Shown: piece after piece, positions 34,136 to 43,670 of the stretch
Numbering within the stretch: position 1 is the stretch's first letter
Layout: each line of letters starts with the position of its first letter
DNA from: Shewanella sp. KX20019
GTDB taxonomy: Bacteria; Pseudomonadota; Gammaproteobacteria; Enterobacterales; Shewanellaceae
Length of the DNA: 64,000 nt
Reading direction: 5' to 3'
NCBI RefSeq assembly: GCF_016757755.1
Contig: NZ_CP068437.1
Span: 4,898,001 to 4,962,000, forward strand
Made by a program: the position numbers and the translations under genes
Notes under the pieces: model-generated
Database searches by the model: none
The model's input: only the letters and a program-made list of their open reading frames with translations
What the model was told of the DNA's origin: nothing

Positions 34136-36883
34136 ATGAAGCAAGAATTGAGAAATGCGTATATTGCTAGGATAACGACTGAAATGGCCGAAGTGTTAAC
34201 TGGTGCTAGGTTTGAGCAGTTCGGTTACATTATCGTAGAACATTATTTTGGTGATTATGAGTTAAATCATAGGGGCACTAATTTATCAGGGGCTCCTGTA
34301 GGTCACGTAGTTGATACATTTTCTACATGTGGAAAGCTAGTTTGTGAATATAGTTCCGATGCCAATTACTTCAGCGATTTTAGTAAAATAGAAAATGATA
34401 AAACTCATGCTCTCAATCACTACTCCGCAACCTTAGAAACTTTATTTTTATTAAGCAATCGAGTGTGTCCACCAATCAGACAGCGACAAGTCACCGAGTT
34501 GATATCAAATACTGCATCTAACAACGTTGTTGAGCTGATAATTTGGGATGCACGTAAAACAGCCGAGTATATCGTCGATGACTTGTTATTCGATGAGACT
34601 GTTACTGAACGTCTAGCTCATTTCCTCCCATCGGTCCAAACCATCCGTAATGAATCTGCTATTAACTTAACTCTTCCAAAAATAGAAGCCTCTTACCAAG
34701 CAAGAGAGACAATAGAAGGTGAATTATCAAGCCAATTACTTGCTGGTAACTCAGTAGTTATTGTTGGGTTTAGTGGGACAGGAAAATCTAATCTATCAGC
34801 AGCTATTGCTAACTCAATAAAAAATGAGTTTGATATATCTCTTTGGTTAGACGCTTCAGAATTATGGGACATCAATAATCTTGGTACTTACGATGTGTTT
34901 AGAAATGGTCACCATTTAAATATTCTTGGGCTTTTACGTTCGAAGAAAGTGCTTTTAGTGCTTGATGATTTACTTGCCCCCGTATCTCAAAATCAACTTG
35001 AAGCTTTATGTGAAAATGGTTCTACAATTCTAGTTACTCGAAGAGATAATATTGATAAAAAAGATTGGCTGCTTCCACTTCTAAGCACCGAAGTAGCAAA
35101 GCAAATATTAGAATATGAAATAGAAACTCCCTGCCCAGATAAACTGTTTAACAAAGTATACGATATCGTTGGTGGCTACCCGCTCATCTATGCATTAATG
35201 AATACAAATATGCATTCTGATGACTATGACTGGAGCGACATTGAAAGTGACTGCGATGCCATTTCTGAATATGAAGATGATAGAAACCAGTTACTAACTG
35301 AGCGGTTACTTGGCCATCTCTTAGGACATTTATCCACTCAACTTTCATTTTTAAAGGCATGTAAGACTAAGGTTATTGATCATGATTTTGCAAAAGCCTC
35401 AATCAAATCAATCGGAATAAAGAAGCTCATCAAATCAACAATTATAACCAAACCAAGTCTTGGTTTTTTTAAAATTCATGATGTCATATTTGCAGCATTA
35501 GCAAATATTGACGCAGGTCAGACAGATATTGCAGACCTATTACAAGGCTATCTCGAAAACAGTGAAGCTGTAAACTGGTCCTCCTTCTTACGGGTTTCAC
35601 ACAGACACAACGAGCTGATTTATAGCCTTTATAAGTCAACAGGGAAGAGTATCTACCTATATTCGTATTTGATTGCCAGTGTCCCGGCAACTTTAGTTAA
35701 AGAGGAAATCACTTCTCCTTCAGTACAATTTGAAGCAGTTAAAAATAATTTACCTGAAATTGATCGAATCCAAGTTGCTGCACTAATCGAATCGATAGAG
35801 AACCTATATTTATTGGATAAAGAAACATCCGAAGATTTAGCAAAAGATCAGTTAGAACCGATACTACCGATATTTTTAGAGTTAATAAGCCTTGTCGTTG
35901 GCAATACGGAATTACTGAAATTAATTAGGCATCACTACGCTAAATGTTTACTTAGGTTAAACCAAGAGCCTGAGGCTGAAATCGAGTTTTTTACTTTAAG
36001 CCAAGAACACCCTTCCATGTATGAAGCCAAACTCCAATTGGCTCGAATCTATGCTAGAACAGATAGAGCAGATGATACAAAAACACAAATAGAAGAAATA
36101 TTAGACGCTTGGGATACCGAAAGTCGTCCATCTATATCTGTCGCTCTAGCTTCTTTTGAACTAGTTTCTCGCAGTTCAATGAAAGCATTTAAGAGTGAGT
36201 TGAATAGCAAATACTCAGACCTTGTAGCGTTAATAATAAAAGAAGCTATGGCATTTGGTTATGATCACTCATATAGAGCTTTTGGAGTTTTTTCTGGTGA
36301 TTGGGCCTATAACCACCCTGAAAAATTTTTAGATATATTCAATTATTTACCATTACCCCACTTGTCATCTATTCCTGATAATTATACCAAAAACTCTATT
36401 GGTGATTTATATCGTGAAGCAGGAAAAATTTGTTTGAGAGCTGACGAACCAAAAGCCGATGCATACTTAAGTTTAGCTATAGATTTTTACGAGTCAGTAC
36501 CGAGCCAAAGTCCTTTTAACTTGCGCAGAATAGCTGAAACATATTGTTTAAAAAAACGTTATGACACTTCAGAATCAATATGCCTATCTCTTCTGAATCA
36601 AAGTCAGAAAGATCCTTTTGTTTACTTCTGGTTATCAAAATCGCTAATTGGATTAAGTAGGATACCTGAGGCATTAGCGAATATTGATACAGGGATTGAG
36701 AAACTAGAAAGTTACCCAGAAACCTTTAAAGCTGCATTCTTGGAAGTTAAGAGCGATATTCATCGAGAAACCGGTTTAAATGATTATATAACATTACTTA
36801 CAGAAGCAGCTGGACTCACTGATTCACCTAAGTACAAATCACAATTAGAAGATAAAATACTCAATGAAGGCAGTACGAAATGA
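34136..36883 (+). CDS. STAND-type ATPase with TPR repeats and unassigned N-terminal domain
   Basis: A 915-residue NTPase. Walker A is GFSGTGKS (211-218), Walker B VLLVLDDL (272-279) and sensor TILVTRR (297-303). The C-terminal half (about 540-900) is made of helical TPR-like repeats, the usual ligand-sensing part of STAND proteins. The N-terminus (1-170) has HVVDTFSTCGKLVCEYSSD (58-75), an acidic pattern (D60, E71) that could be a variant PD-(D/E)xK nuclease, with S instead of the usual K. The whole plan fits phage-sensing STAND systems. Good Shine-Dalgarno (ggag). Its stop overlaps an ATG of a broken hsdR start. Confidence 0.75.
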   Translation: MKQELRNAYIARITTEMAEVLTGARFEQFGYIIVEHYFGDYELNHRGTNLSGAPVGHVVDTFSTCGKLVCEYSSDANYFSDFSKIENDKTHALNHYSATLETLFLLSNRVCPPIRQRQVTELISNTASNNVVELIIWDARKTAEYIVDDLLFDETVTERLAHFLPSVQTIRNESAINLTLPKIEASYQARETIEGELSSQLLAGNSVVIVGFSGTGKSNLSAAIANSIKNEFDISLWLDASELWDINNLGTYDVFRNGHHLNILGLLRSKKVLLVLDDLLAPVSQNQLEALCENGSTILVTRRDNIDKKDWLLPLLSTEVAKQILEYEIETPCPDKLFNKVYDIVGGYPLIYALMNTNMHSDDYDWSDIESDCDAISEYEDDRNQLLTERLLGHLLGHLSTQLSFLKACKTKVIDHDFAKASIKSIGIKKLIKSTIITKPSLGFFKIHDVIFAALANIDAGQTDIADLLQGYLENSEAVNWSSFLRVSHRHNELIYSLYKSTGKSIYLYSYLIASVPATLVKEEITSPSVQFEAVKNNLPEIDRIQVAALIESIENLYLLDKETSEDLAKDQLEPILPIFLELISLVVGNTELLKLIRHHYAKCLLRLNQEPEAEIEFFTLSQEHPSMYEAKLQLARIYARTDRADDTKTQIEEILDAWDTESRPSISVALASFELVSRSSMKAFKSELNSKYSDLVALIIKEAMAFGYDHSYRAFGVFSGDWAYNHPEKFLDIFNYLPLPHLSSIPDNYTKNSIGDLYREAGKICLRADEPKADAYLSLAIDFYESVPSQSPFNLRRIAETYCLKKRYDTSESICLSLLNQSQKDPFVYFWLSKSLIGLSRIPEALANIDTGIEKLESYPETFKAAFLEVKSDIHRETGLNDYITLLTEAAGLTDSPKYKSQLEDKILNEGSTK

Positions 36884-36896
36884 GCACTGTAGGCCA
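36880..36896 (+). pseudogene. fragment of an hsdR 5' end
   Basis: ATGAGCACTGTAGGCCA (36880-36896) matches the first 17 nt of the intact hsdR (37262-37278) at 15 positions, with both changes synonymous, then hits a stop codon (TAA at 36901-36903). It overlaps the STAND gene's stop codon as ATGA. It looks like the start of an hsdR once coupled directly to the STAND gene. Confidence 0.55.
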
Positions 36897-36901
36897 TAGA
36901 T

Positions 36902-37122
36902 AAAGAGGATCGCATTCGCACTTGTTACCAACATTATTGTTTGCGGTACATAGGCCGTGAACACATGAACAATGCTTCGCTAAGAGAGCGCTTCGGTATC
37001 GAAGGGAAAAACAGCGCCACGGTGAGCGAGTAATAAAAGATGCTGTGAGTGCTGGACTGGTTAAGCCCTATGACGCAGATGCTGGCACCAAAGCTATGCG
37101 CTACGTTCCACACTGGAGCTAA
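36902..37122 (+). pseudogene. remnant of an AlbA_2-type ATP-binding protein (C-terminus)
   Basis: The frame reads EDRIRTCYQHYCLRYIGREH, then MNNASLRERFGIEGKNSATVS, then after a missing base at about 37027 RVIKDAVSAGLVKPYDADAG and so on to YVPHWS-stop. This is the typical winged-helix end of the AlbA_2/RecG-like ATP-binding proteins often found between hsdS and hsdR. Only the last 70 or so codons remain, with one frameshift. Confidence 0.75.
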
Positions 37123-37261
37123 TTTGCTTGATAGTTGCTTGATTGAATGCGTGTAATTTGATACTAATTAGCTGGATTGAACTTTAACCTGCTGATTTTA
37201 AGAACTTAAATTTGTTTGATCGTTGCTTGATAGCAAAGGTTTGATTGAAAGGAATTAATTG

Positions 37262-40200
37262 ATGAGTACCGTAGGCCAAAAAGAGCGTGCCACCCAAGAG
37301 CGCGTTGTCAGATTTTTCCGTGATCAACTGGGTTATGACTATTTAGGTAACTGGGAATATCGCGAAGATAATCGCAACATTGAAACTGGTCAACTCATCA
37401 AATGGCTTAGTCACCGTGGTGTATCTGAAGCCTTGATAAAGCGTACATTGCGCAAACTAGATATTGCGACTGCCCTCGGTGAAGGCAAAAACCTCTATGA
37501 CGCTAACAAAGAGGTCTATCGCCTATTACGTTATGGTGTCAAAGAGAAAGAAGGTACTGGTGAGCAGAATAAAACTGTTTGGTTAATCGACTGGGAAAAT
37601 GTTGAAGCCAATAATTTCACTATAGCGGAAGAAGTATCTGTAAAAGGAGAGAATAAAAAGCGCCCTGACATAGTGCTTTATGTAAACGGTATTGCTCTTG
37701 GGGTGATCGAACTAAAACGTTCATCTGTATCGGTGAGCGAAGGCATTCGACAAAACCTCGATAACCAGAAAAAGTCATTTATCCGCAACTTCTTTACCAC
37801 CATGCAATTAGTTATGGCTGGTAATGATACCCAAGGCATTCGCTACGGTACCATCGAAACCACAGAAAAATACTATCTTGAGTGGAAAGAACCTGAAGGT
37901 GATCATTCTCTGCCACAATCAGATGTTCAGTGTGAGACGCTACTCGATACTCACTTAGCTCAGTTATGTGATAAAAAAAGATTTTTACAATTGATCCATG
38001 AATTCATCGTGTTTGATGCCGGAGTAAAAAAAACCTGCAGGCATAATCAGTTCTTTGGTATTCAAGCAGCTAAAAAGCATGTCGCCTCCCACTCTACTAA
38101 CAAGCAAGGTGGCATAATTTGGCACACCCAAGGCTCGGGTAAAAGCTTAACCATGGTGTGGTTAGCTAAGTGGATCCGTGAAAATGTCACGGACTCACGC
38201 GTACTTATTGTTACTGACCGTACAGAGCTAGATAAACAGATTAAAAAAGTTTTCTCTGGCGTCGATGAACAGATCTATCGAACCAAAAGTGGCCAAGATC
38301 TCGTTGCAACACTGAATAACCCTAACCCTTGGTTAATGTGTTCGATTGTTCATAAATTTGGTCGCAATGGTGAAATAACAAAAGAAGAGGATAAAGACGA
38401 AGCAACGACTGACTATATTGAAGCCTTAACGAAAAGCATTCCGAGTGACTTCAGCGCAAAAGGTAAGTTGTTTGTTTTTGTGGATGAGTGTCATCGAACT
38501 CAATCAGGGAAATTGCACACTGCAATGAAGGTCATCTTGCCTGAAGCAATGTTTATCGGCTTTACAGGCACGCCATTAATGAAAAAGGATAAGAAAAAAT
38601 CCTTAGAAGTATTTGGTCCCTATATTCATACCTACAAATTTAACGAAGCTGTCATTGATGGTGTGGTTTTAGACTTGCGTTATGAAGCCCGAGATATCGA
38701 TCAGCACTTAACATCACAGAAGAAAGTAGACCAATGGTTTGAAGCCAAGACCAAAGGCATTTCTAATCTAGCCAGAATGCAGCTCAAACAAAAATGGGGC
38801 ACCATGCAAAAGGTGCTCTCTAGCAGGTCTCGCCTAGAGCAGATAGTAAGCGACATCCTCATGGATATGGAAATAAAACCTAGACTGATGGATGGTCGCG
38901 GCAATGCCATGTTGGTATGCGCCAGTGTTCACCAAGCCTGTGTTGTATATGACCTATTTAGTAAAACTGATTTAGCGGGTAAATGCGCGATTGTGACCAG
39001 CTACCTACCTCATGCCAGTACCATAAAAGGTGAAGAGTCTGGTGAAGGCTTAACTGAAAAGCTATTCAAGTACGATACCTATCGCAAGATGCTAGCTGAT
39101 TATTTTGAACAGAATGAAACCGATGCCGCAAAACGAGTTGAAGAGTTTGAAGAAGCAGTTAAGCAGCGCTTTATTGATGAACCTGGGCAAATGCGTCTGC
39201 TTATCGTGGTTGATAAGCTGTTAACTGGTTTTGATGCACCTTCTGCTACCTACCTGTACATAGATAAGAGCATGGCAGATCACAATCTATTCCAAGCTAT
39301 ATGTAGGGTAAACCGTTTAGACGGTGAAGATAAAGAGTACGGCTATATCATCGACTATAAAGATTTGTTTCGCTCCCTAGATAAAGCAATTAAAGATTAC
39401 ACCGCAGAGGCTTTTGATGGTTACGACCAAGATGATGTGGCAGGCCTACTAAAAGACCGTTTAGTGCAATCTAAGGAAGATTTAGATATTGCATTGGAAA
39501 CTGTTCGCGCTCTTTGTGAACCCGTTAAAGCGCCGCGTGATACTAAAGATTTTATTCACTATTTTTGCGGTGAATCTGGCGTTGAGCCAAATGATCCCGA
39601 TGAACGAACCGAGAAAGAAGCACTACGACTCACGCTATATCAAGCCACAGCTAAGTTATTAAGAGCTTTTGCCAATATAGCTAATGAGATGGAGCAAGCT
39701 GGGTACTCTGCATCTGAGGCAGAAAAAATTAAACAAGAAGTCATTTACTACGAAAAAGTACGTGATGAAATCAAATTGGCTAGTGGTGACTTGCTTGAAA
39801 TGAAGCGTTTTGAGCCCGCTATGCGTCACCTTTTAGATATGTATATTCGGGCTGATGATAGCGAACAACTGATCGATTTCGAGGAGCTAGGCCTTATCGA
39901 TTTGGTCGTGAATAACAACGGTGAAGGATTAGACTCTTTACCAAAAGACTTGCGCGAAAATGAAGAAGCCATGGCTGAGTCTATCGAAAATAACGTCCGT
40001 AAAACCATTGTCGATGAAAACCCAATCAATCCAAAATACTTCGAACAAATGTCATCACTACTCGATGAGATTATCCAGCAACGTCGTGAAAAAGCACTTA
40101 ACTATCAAGAATACCTAGAAAGGATTCGAGAGTTGGCCAAGAAAGTTGTTAATCCTAGCGGTAATCGCAGCGCTAGTTATCCAGAATCTGTCGATACGGC

Positions 40201-40414
40201 GGCAAAGCAATCCTTATACGATAATTTAGGTAATGATGAAGTTCTAACAACTAAAATTGATACCGCTGTAAGGTATACAAAAAAAGCGGAATGGTTAGGT
40301 GACCGATTCAAAGAGCGTGAAATAGCAAATGCAATTCGCCAAGAAACAGCGAGCTATAAAGTTGATATCGTAGAAGTTATGGGGCTTGTTAAAGCTCAGA
40401 AGGAATATCATTAA
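37262..40414 (+). CDS. hsdR: type I restriction endonuclease subunit R
   Basis: HsdR cuts unmethylated DNA after ATP-driven translocation. From the ATG at 37262 it has 1050 residues. The N-terminal nuclease shows RPD (134-136) and ELK (150-152), the PD...ExK set; the motor has Walker A HTQGSGKS (about 288-295), DECH (VFVDECHRTQ) and GFTGTPL. An aaggaa Shine-Dalgarno lies 7 nt upstream. Just before it is AT-rich spacer (37123-37258) with repeated ttgcttgat. Its stop overlaps the next start (TAATG), coupling it to the metallopeptidase and the Septu-like pair. Confidence 0.95.
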   Translation: MSTVGQKERATQERVVRFFRDQLGYDYLGNWEYREDNRNIETGQLIKWLSHRGVSEALIKRTLRKLDIATALGEGKNLYDANKEVYRLLRYGVKEKEGTGEQNKTVWLIDWENVEANNFTIAEEVSVKGENKKRPDIVLYVNGIALGVIELKRSSVSVSEGIRQNLDNQKKSFIRNFFTTMQLVMAGNDTQGIRYGTIETTEKYYLEWKEPEGDHSLPQSDVQCETLLDTHLAQLCDKKRFLQLIHEFIVFDAGVKKTCRHNQFFGIQAAKKHVASHSTNKQGGIIWHTQGSGKSLTMVWLAKWIRENVTDSRVLIVTDRTELDKQIKKVFSGVDEQIYRTKSGQDLVATLNNPNPWLMCSIVHKFGRNGEITKEEDKDEATTDYIEALTKSIPSDFSAKGKLFVFVDECHRTQSGKLHTAMKVILPEAMFIGFTGTPLMKKDKKKSLEVFGPYIHTYKFNEAVIDGVVLDLRYEARDIDQHLTSQKKVDQWFEAKTKGISNLARMQLKQKWGTMQKVLSSRSRLEQIVSDILMDMEIKPRLMDGRGNAMLVCASVHQACVVYDLFSKTDLAGKCAIVTSYLPHASTIKGEESGEGLTEKLFKYDTYRKMLADYFEQNETDAAKRVEEFEEAVKQRFIDEPGQMRLLIVVDKLLTGFDAPSATYLYIDKSMADHNLFQAICRVNRLDGEDKEYGYIIDYKDLFRSLDKAIKDYTAEAFDGYDQDDVAGLLKDRLVQSKEDLDIALETVRALCEPVKAPRDTKDFIHYFCGESGVEPNDPDERTEKEALRLTLYQATAKLLRAFANIANEMEQAGYSASEAEKIKQEVIYYEKVRDEIKLASGDLLEMKRFEPAMRHLLDMYIRADDSEQLIDFEELGLIDLVVNNNGEGLDSLPKDLRENEEAMAESIENNVRKTIVDENPINPKYFEQMSSLLDEIIQQRREKALNYQEYLERIRELAKKVVNPSGNRSASYPESVDTAAKQSLYDNLGNDEVLTTKIDTAVRYTKKAEWLGDRFKEREIANAIRQETASYKVDIVEVMGLVKAQKEYH

Positions 40415-41145
40415 TGCCATCAAATGATAGCGACCACATTGAAATTAGTGGCATTCAAGTTCAGGTCAACCGAAAGGACATTAAAAACTTACACCTAAGT
40501 GTATTGCCTCCTAATGGTCGTGTCCGCTTATCAGTACCGCACACCACAAGCGAGCAAGCCATTCGCCTTGCGATTATTACCAAGCTAGCCTGGATCAAGA
40601 GGCAGCAGAAAGATTTCGCTGCTCAACCTCGCCAATCAAGCAGAGAGATGGTTCGCGGTGAGAGCCATTATCTTTGGGGCCAGCGTTACCGTCTCAGTAT
40701 TGTTGAGGCTTCTAGCAAGCATGTTGTGACAATAAAAGGGAATACTAAGTTGGAGATATCAGTGGCCAATACAACGACCACAGATAACCGTTTGAAATTA
40801 CTAAACGACTTTTATAGAAAACAGATGCAGGACTCACTGATAAAACTACTCCCTCATTGGCAACAAAAACTAGACGTTCAATCTAGCAGTGTTTGTATTA
40901 AGAAGATGAAAACCAAGTGGGGTAGCTGTAACATTCAAGCAAAGAGATTGTGGCTCAACCTAGAGCTCGCCAAAAAGCCTCCTGAATGCATGGAATATAT
41001 TTTGGTACATGAGCTAACTCATCTCATCGAACGTCATCACAACGACCGTTTTAGAGCCATTATGGATAAACATATGCCTGATTGGAAAGAACGAAGAAAC
41101 CTACTTAACAGCTTACCGCTAGCATATGAAGATTGGAGTTATTGA
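40414..41145 (+). CDS. YgjP-like M48 family metallopeptidase
   Basis: A 243-residue SprT/YgjP-type protein with the zinc motif VHELTHLIERHHNDRF (about 200-215) and the WGSCN strand (about 168-172). Such genes often lie next to hsdR; their substrate is not known. It overlaps hsdR by one base (TAATG) and the next gene by one base (TGATG), so all are translated from one message. Confidence 0.85.
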   Translation: MPSNDSDHIEISGIQVQVNRKDIKNLHLSVLPPNGRVRLSVPHTTSEQAIRLAIITKLAWIKRQQKDFAAQPRQSSREMVRGESHYLWGQRYRLSIVEASSKHVVTIKGNTKLEISVANTTTTDNRLKLLNDFYRKQMQDSLIKLLPHWQQKLDVQSSSVCIKKMKTKWGSCNIQAKRLWLNLELAKKPPECMEYILVHELTHLIERHHNDRFRAIMDKHMPDWKERRNLLNSLPLAYEDWSY

Positions 41146-43670
41146 TGGATTATTCTGAAAAAGTTAATAGTGCCGCTAAAGCACAGGCGAAAGAGATCTG
41201 GAAGCTGCTTGAGTATATCCGTGGCGCTTCACCAATCTCTGATTATCGTTCGCTTGCTTACGCTCTCTTGTTTATTCGATACATGCAGGACAATAGTGGC
41301 CAACATTTCGAAGCCCCAAGGTTTAATTCTTTTAATGCTATTAGAGAGCATATTGATCATCTCACAAAATTTTGTTCAGATTTAGGTCTATTCTCTGAAG
41401 AGTTAGGTCATATTACTAGTCATCATATTTTAGAAATTTTAATAAAGAACAATAACATAGATGAAGAATATGTAAGGATTGCTCTCCGTAGTAATGTTGA
41501 TAACAGAAGTAAAGCAGTAACTAGATTTACTTTAAGTGAGTTAAATACCCTTTTTGCTGAAAATGAGTCAAAATCTGGTAGCGAGTTTTATACACCTAGA
41601 GACGTTAATAGGCTTGTTACAACTTTAGGCCTGACCTATTCTCCCAAGACAATTTGTGACCCATTTGCTGGTGGCGGTAGCACCGCATTTTCATTTCATG
41701 AAGCCCTTGAAGGAGAAGTAACAATTGATACTCAGGAAATGAACAGTGACGTTCATTTCCAAATTATTGTTAGTCGAATTTTAAGAGGTGTCCATGGTAA
41801 TGATTTCATAGGAGATTCGATTACTCGACCCGAATATACAAGGAATAGTTATGACCTAATTGTTTCATTCCCCCCATTTGGGTTGAAGATCCCAAAGTCA
41901 ACTAGACAAGATATTATTAGTAGCTCAAATAACCCATGGCTTGATCTTGCTTGGGGACTGCCAGAATCCAGAAGTGATTGGTTTGTATGCTTATCAATGT
42001 TGTCAGCTTTAAAAAACCAAGGAAAGCTCATTATTGGCATGTCGTTGAGTTCGTTAACGAGAGCTGGAGCAGAAAGTCATATTAGGCAAGTATTAACTTC
42101 TGAAAAAGTAATTGAAAAAATCATTTTGCTCCCTAAAGGAATTCATTACTCTACCAATATATCAACTGTTTTATTGGTTCTGGATGCGAACCATCAACAA
42201 AGCCAAGAGGGCATTCGCTTTATCGATGCCTCACTCTTCTACGAGCCCCGCAGAGGTAGAAATACGCTATCTAATGACAATATTAAAAAAATAGTAGAGT
42301 CTTGCCATTCCGATGGACGCTTTAGCGCCACAATTCCTCATGAAGAAATTGCTCACAACAATTACAATTTAGACCCTAGTTTATATATTGAAAAAACAAT
42401 AAAAGTTAGCCAAGTACAATTAACCAACTTCCGTGGATATACCAACTTTACAATACCTTTGCATGACTCTCTAACTGTTTTAGTTGGTGAAAATGGAGCT
42501 GGTAAAACATCAATATTAGAAGCTATTGCATGTGGTTTAGGCCCATTTTTAACAGCTATGCCTGATGCTAAAGGTAAATTGATACGCAGATCTGATATTC
42601 ATGTTGGTCCTAATGGAATTGCTGATTCAGCTCGCATATCAATGGATACAGCATCAAGTCTGAGTTGGGATTTAGCGACTAAAGGTTCTGACAGAAACAC
42701 TTTAGCAAAAATTGGGACGCTGGCTCTTTCCGACTTTGCGAATCAAATAGTGGATACCAATAAGGAATATCCGCTAATCGCCTATTATGGAACTAATAGA
42801 GCATTATCCACATCAAGTGGAAAGGTTTCTATCAGTCCGTTTGAGAAGGTTCAACGTGGCGAAGGGTATGATTCAGCATTAGATGCCAAGATTAATTATG
42901 GCATATTAAAAAATTGGTTTTCTAAAATTGAGGTCGATGAGCTAAAGCTCAGGGATGAAAAGAAGAAGCACACTTTCACTCACCCTGCAAAGCAGTTGAT
43001 ATCTCGCGCGGTTAAACAAATTGTCGAAAGGGTTCATGATGTAACTTTCGATAAAAACTCTAACGACGTAGTTGTATCTTGGAAAAATGAACAAAATCGG
43101 CTCATTTTATTAGGCCTTGAACAGCTAAGTGAAGGCTACCGGAATATGGTGGCGCTCACCATTGATCTTGTTAGAAGAGCCTATCTTTTAAACCCTAAGT
43201 CAGATTCCCCTCTAGATGTTTCAGGTGTTGTTTTAATTGATGAAATCGAACTTCACTTACACCCTCGTTGGCAACAAAGGGTACTTGATGACTTAACTGC
43301 ACTATTCCGTAATCTACAGTTTATTGTCACAACACATAGTCCACAAGTGTTAACCACTGTTAGAGGTGAGTCTATTAGGGCTGTATCTAGCTCAATGAAG
43401 GAAGCAGAGATGGTTGATTCTCCATTTGGAGGAGAAAATAGCCGTGTAATGCAGCAGATTTTGTTTGTTAACCCGAGACCAGACACTGTGGTATCGGAAA
43501 AGCTCAAAGAGTACTTCTCTTTGATTGAAACTGGTGACGGGGAGAAAGCCAAAGCACTTGAACTAAGAGAAGAGCTGGTCCAGTTAACAGATGGTACTGA
43601 ACCAATGCTAATGGAAGCTGACTTGGCCATAAAACGTGTTAGTTGGATGAAATCTAGAAAGAGTAAATAA
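41145..43670 (+). CDS. HsdM-like methyltransferase (probably inactive) fused to PtuA-like ATPase
   Basis: An 841-residue two-part protein. Residues 1-415 follow the HsdM plan: helical start, GSEFYTPRDVNRLV (145-158), SAM motif I CDPFAGGGST (171-180). The catalytic NPPF is replaced by FPPF (VSFPPFG, 240-246), so methyl transfer is doubtful. Residues about 420-841 are an AAA ATPase of RecF/OLD type: VGENGAGKTS (447-456), LSEGYRNMVAL (661-671), VVLIDEIELHLHPRWQQR (695-712), TTHSPQVL (729-736), as in Septu PtuA. No frameshift or internal stop is seen. The PtuB-like gene follows with one-base overlap. Start ATG overlaps the previous stop (TGATG); a TTG 12 nt upstream is possible. Confidence 0.85.
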   Translation: MDYSEKVNSAAKAQAKEIWKLLEYIRGASPISDYRSLAYALLFIRYMQDNSGQHFEAPRFNSFNAIREHIDHLTKFCSDLGLFSEELGHITSHHILEILIKNNNIDEEYVRIALRSNVDNRSKAVTRFTLSELNTLFAENESKSGSEFYTPRDVNRLVTTLGLTYSPKTICDPFAGGGSTAFSFHEALEGEVTIDTQEMNSDVHFQIIVSRILRGVHGNDFIGDSITRPEYTRNSYDLIVSFPPFGLKIPKSTRQDIISSSNNPWLDLAWGLPESRSDWFVCLSMLSALKNQGKLIIGMSLSSLTRAGAESHIRQVLTSEKVIEKIILLPKGIHYSTNISTVLLVLDANHQQSQEGIRFIDASLFYEPRRGRNTLSNDNIKKIVESCHSDGRFSATIPHEEIAHNNYNLDPSLYIEKTIKVSQVQLTNFRGYTNFTIPLHDSLTVLVGENGAGKTSILEAIACGLGPFLTAMPDAKGKLIRRSDIHVGPNGIADSARISMDTASSLSWDLATKGSDRNTLAKIGTLALSDFANQIVDTNKEYPLIAYYGTNRALSTSSGKVSISPFEKVQRGEGYDSALDAKINYGILKNWFSKIEVDELKLRDEKKKHTFTHPAKQLISRAVKQIVERVHDVTFDKNSNDVVVSWKNEQNRLILLGLEQLSEGYRNMVALTIDLVRRAYLLNPKSDSPLDVSGVVLIDEIELHLHPRWQQRVLDDLTALFRNLQFIVTTHSPQVLTTVRGESIRAVSSSMKEAEMVDSPFGGENSRVMQQILFVNPRPDTVVSEKLKEYFSLIETGDGEKAKALELREELVQLTDGTEPMLMEADLAIKRVSWMKSRKSK

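Noticed and set aside
36884..37122. Small genuine genes between the STAND gene and hsdR
   Set aside because: The frames are a truncated hsdR start and a frameshifted AlbA_2-type C-terminus, without start sites.
41145..43670. A second ordinary hsdM
   Set aside because: The catalytic motif is changed to FPPF and the protein continues into a complete ATPase; no second hsdS is present.
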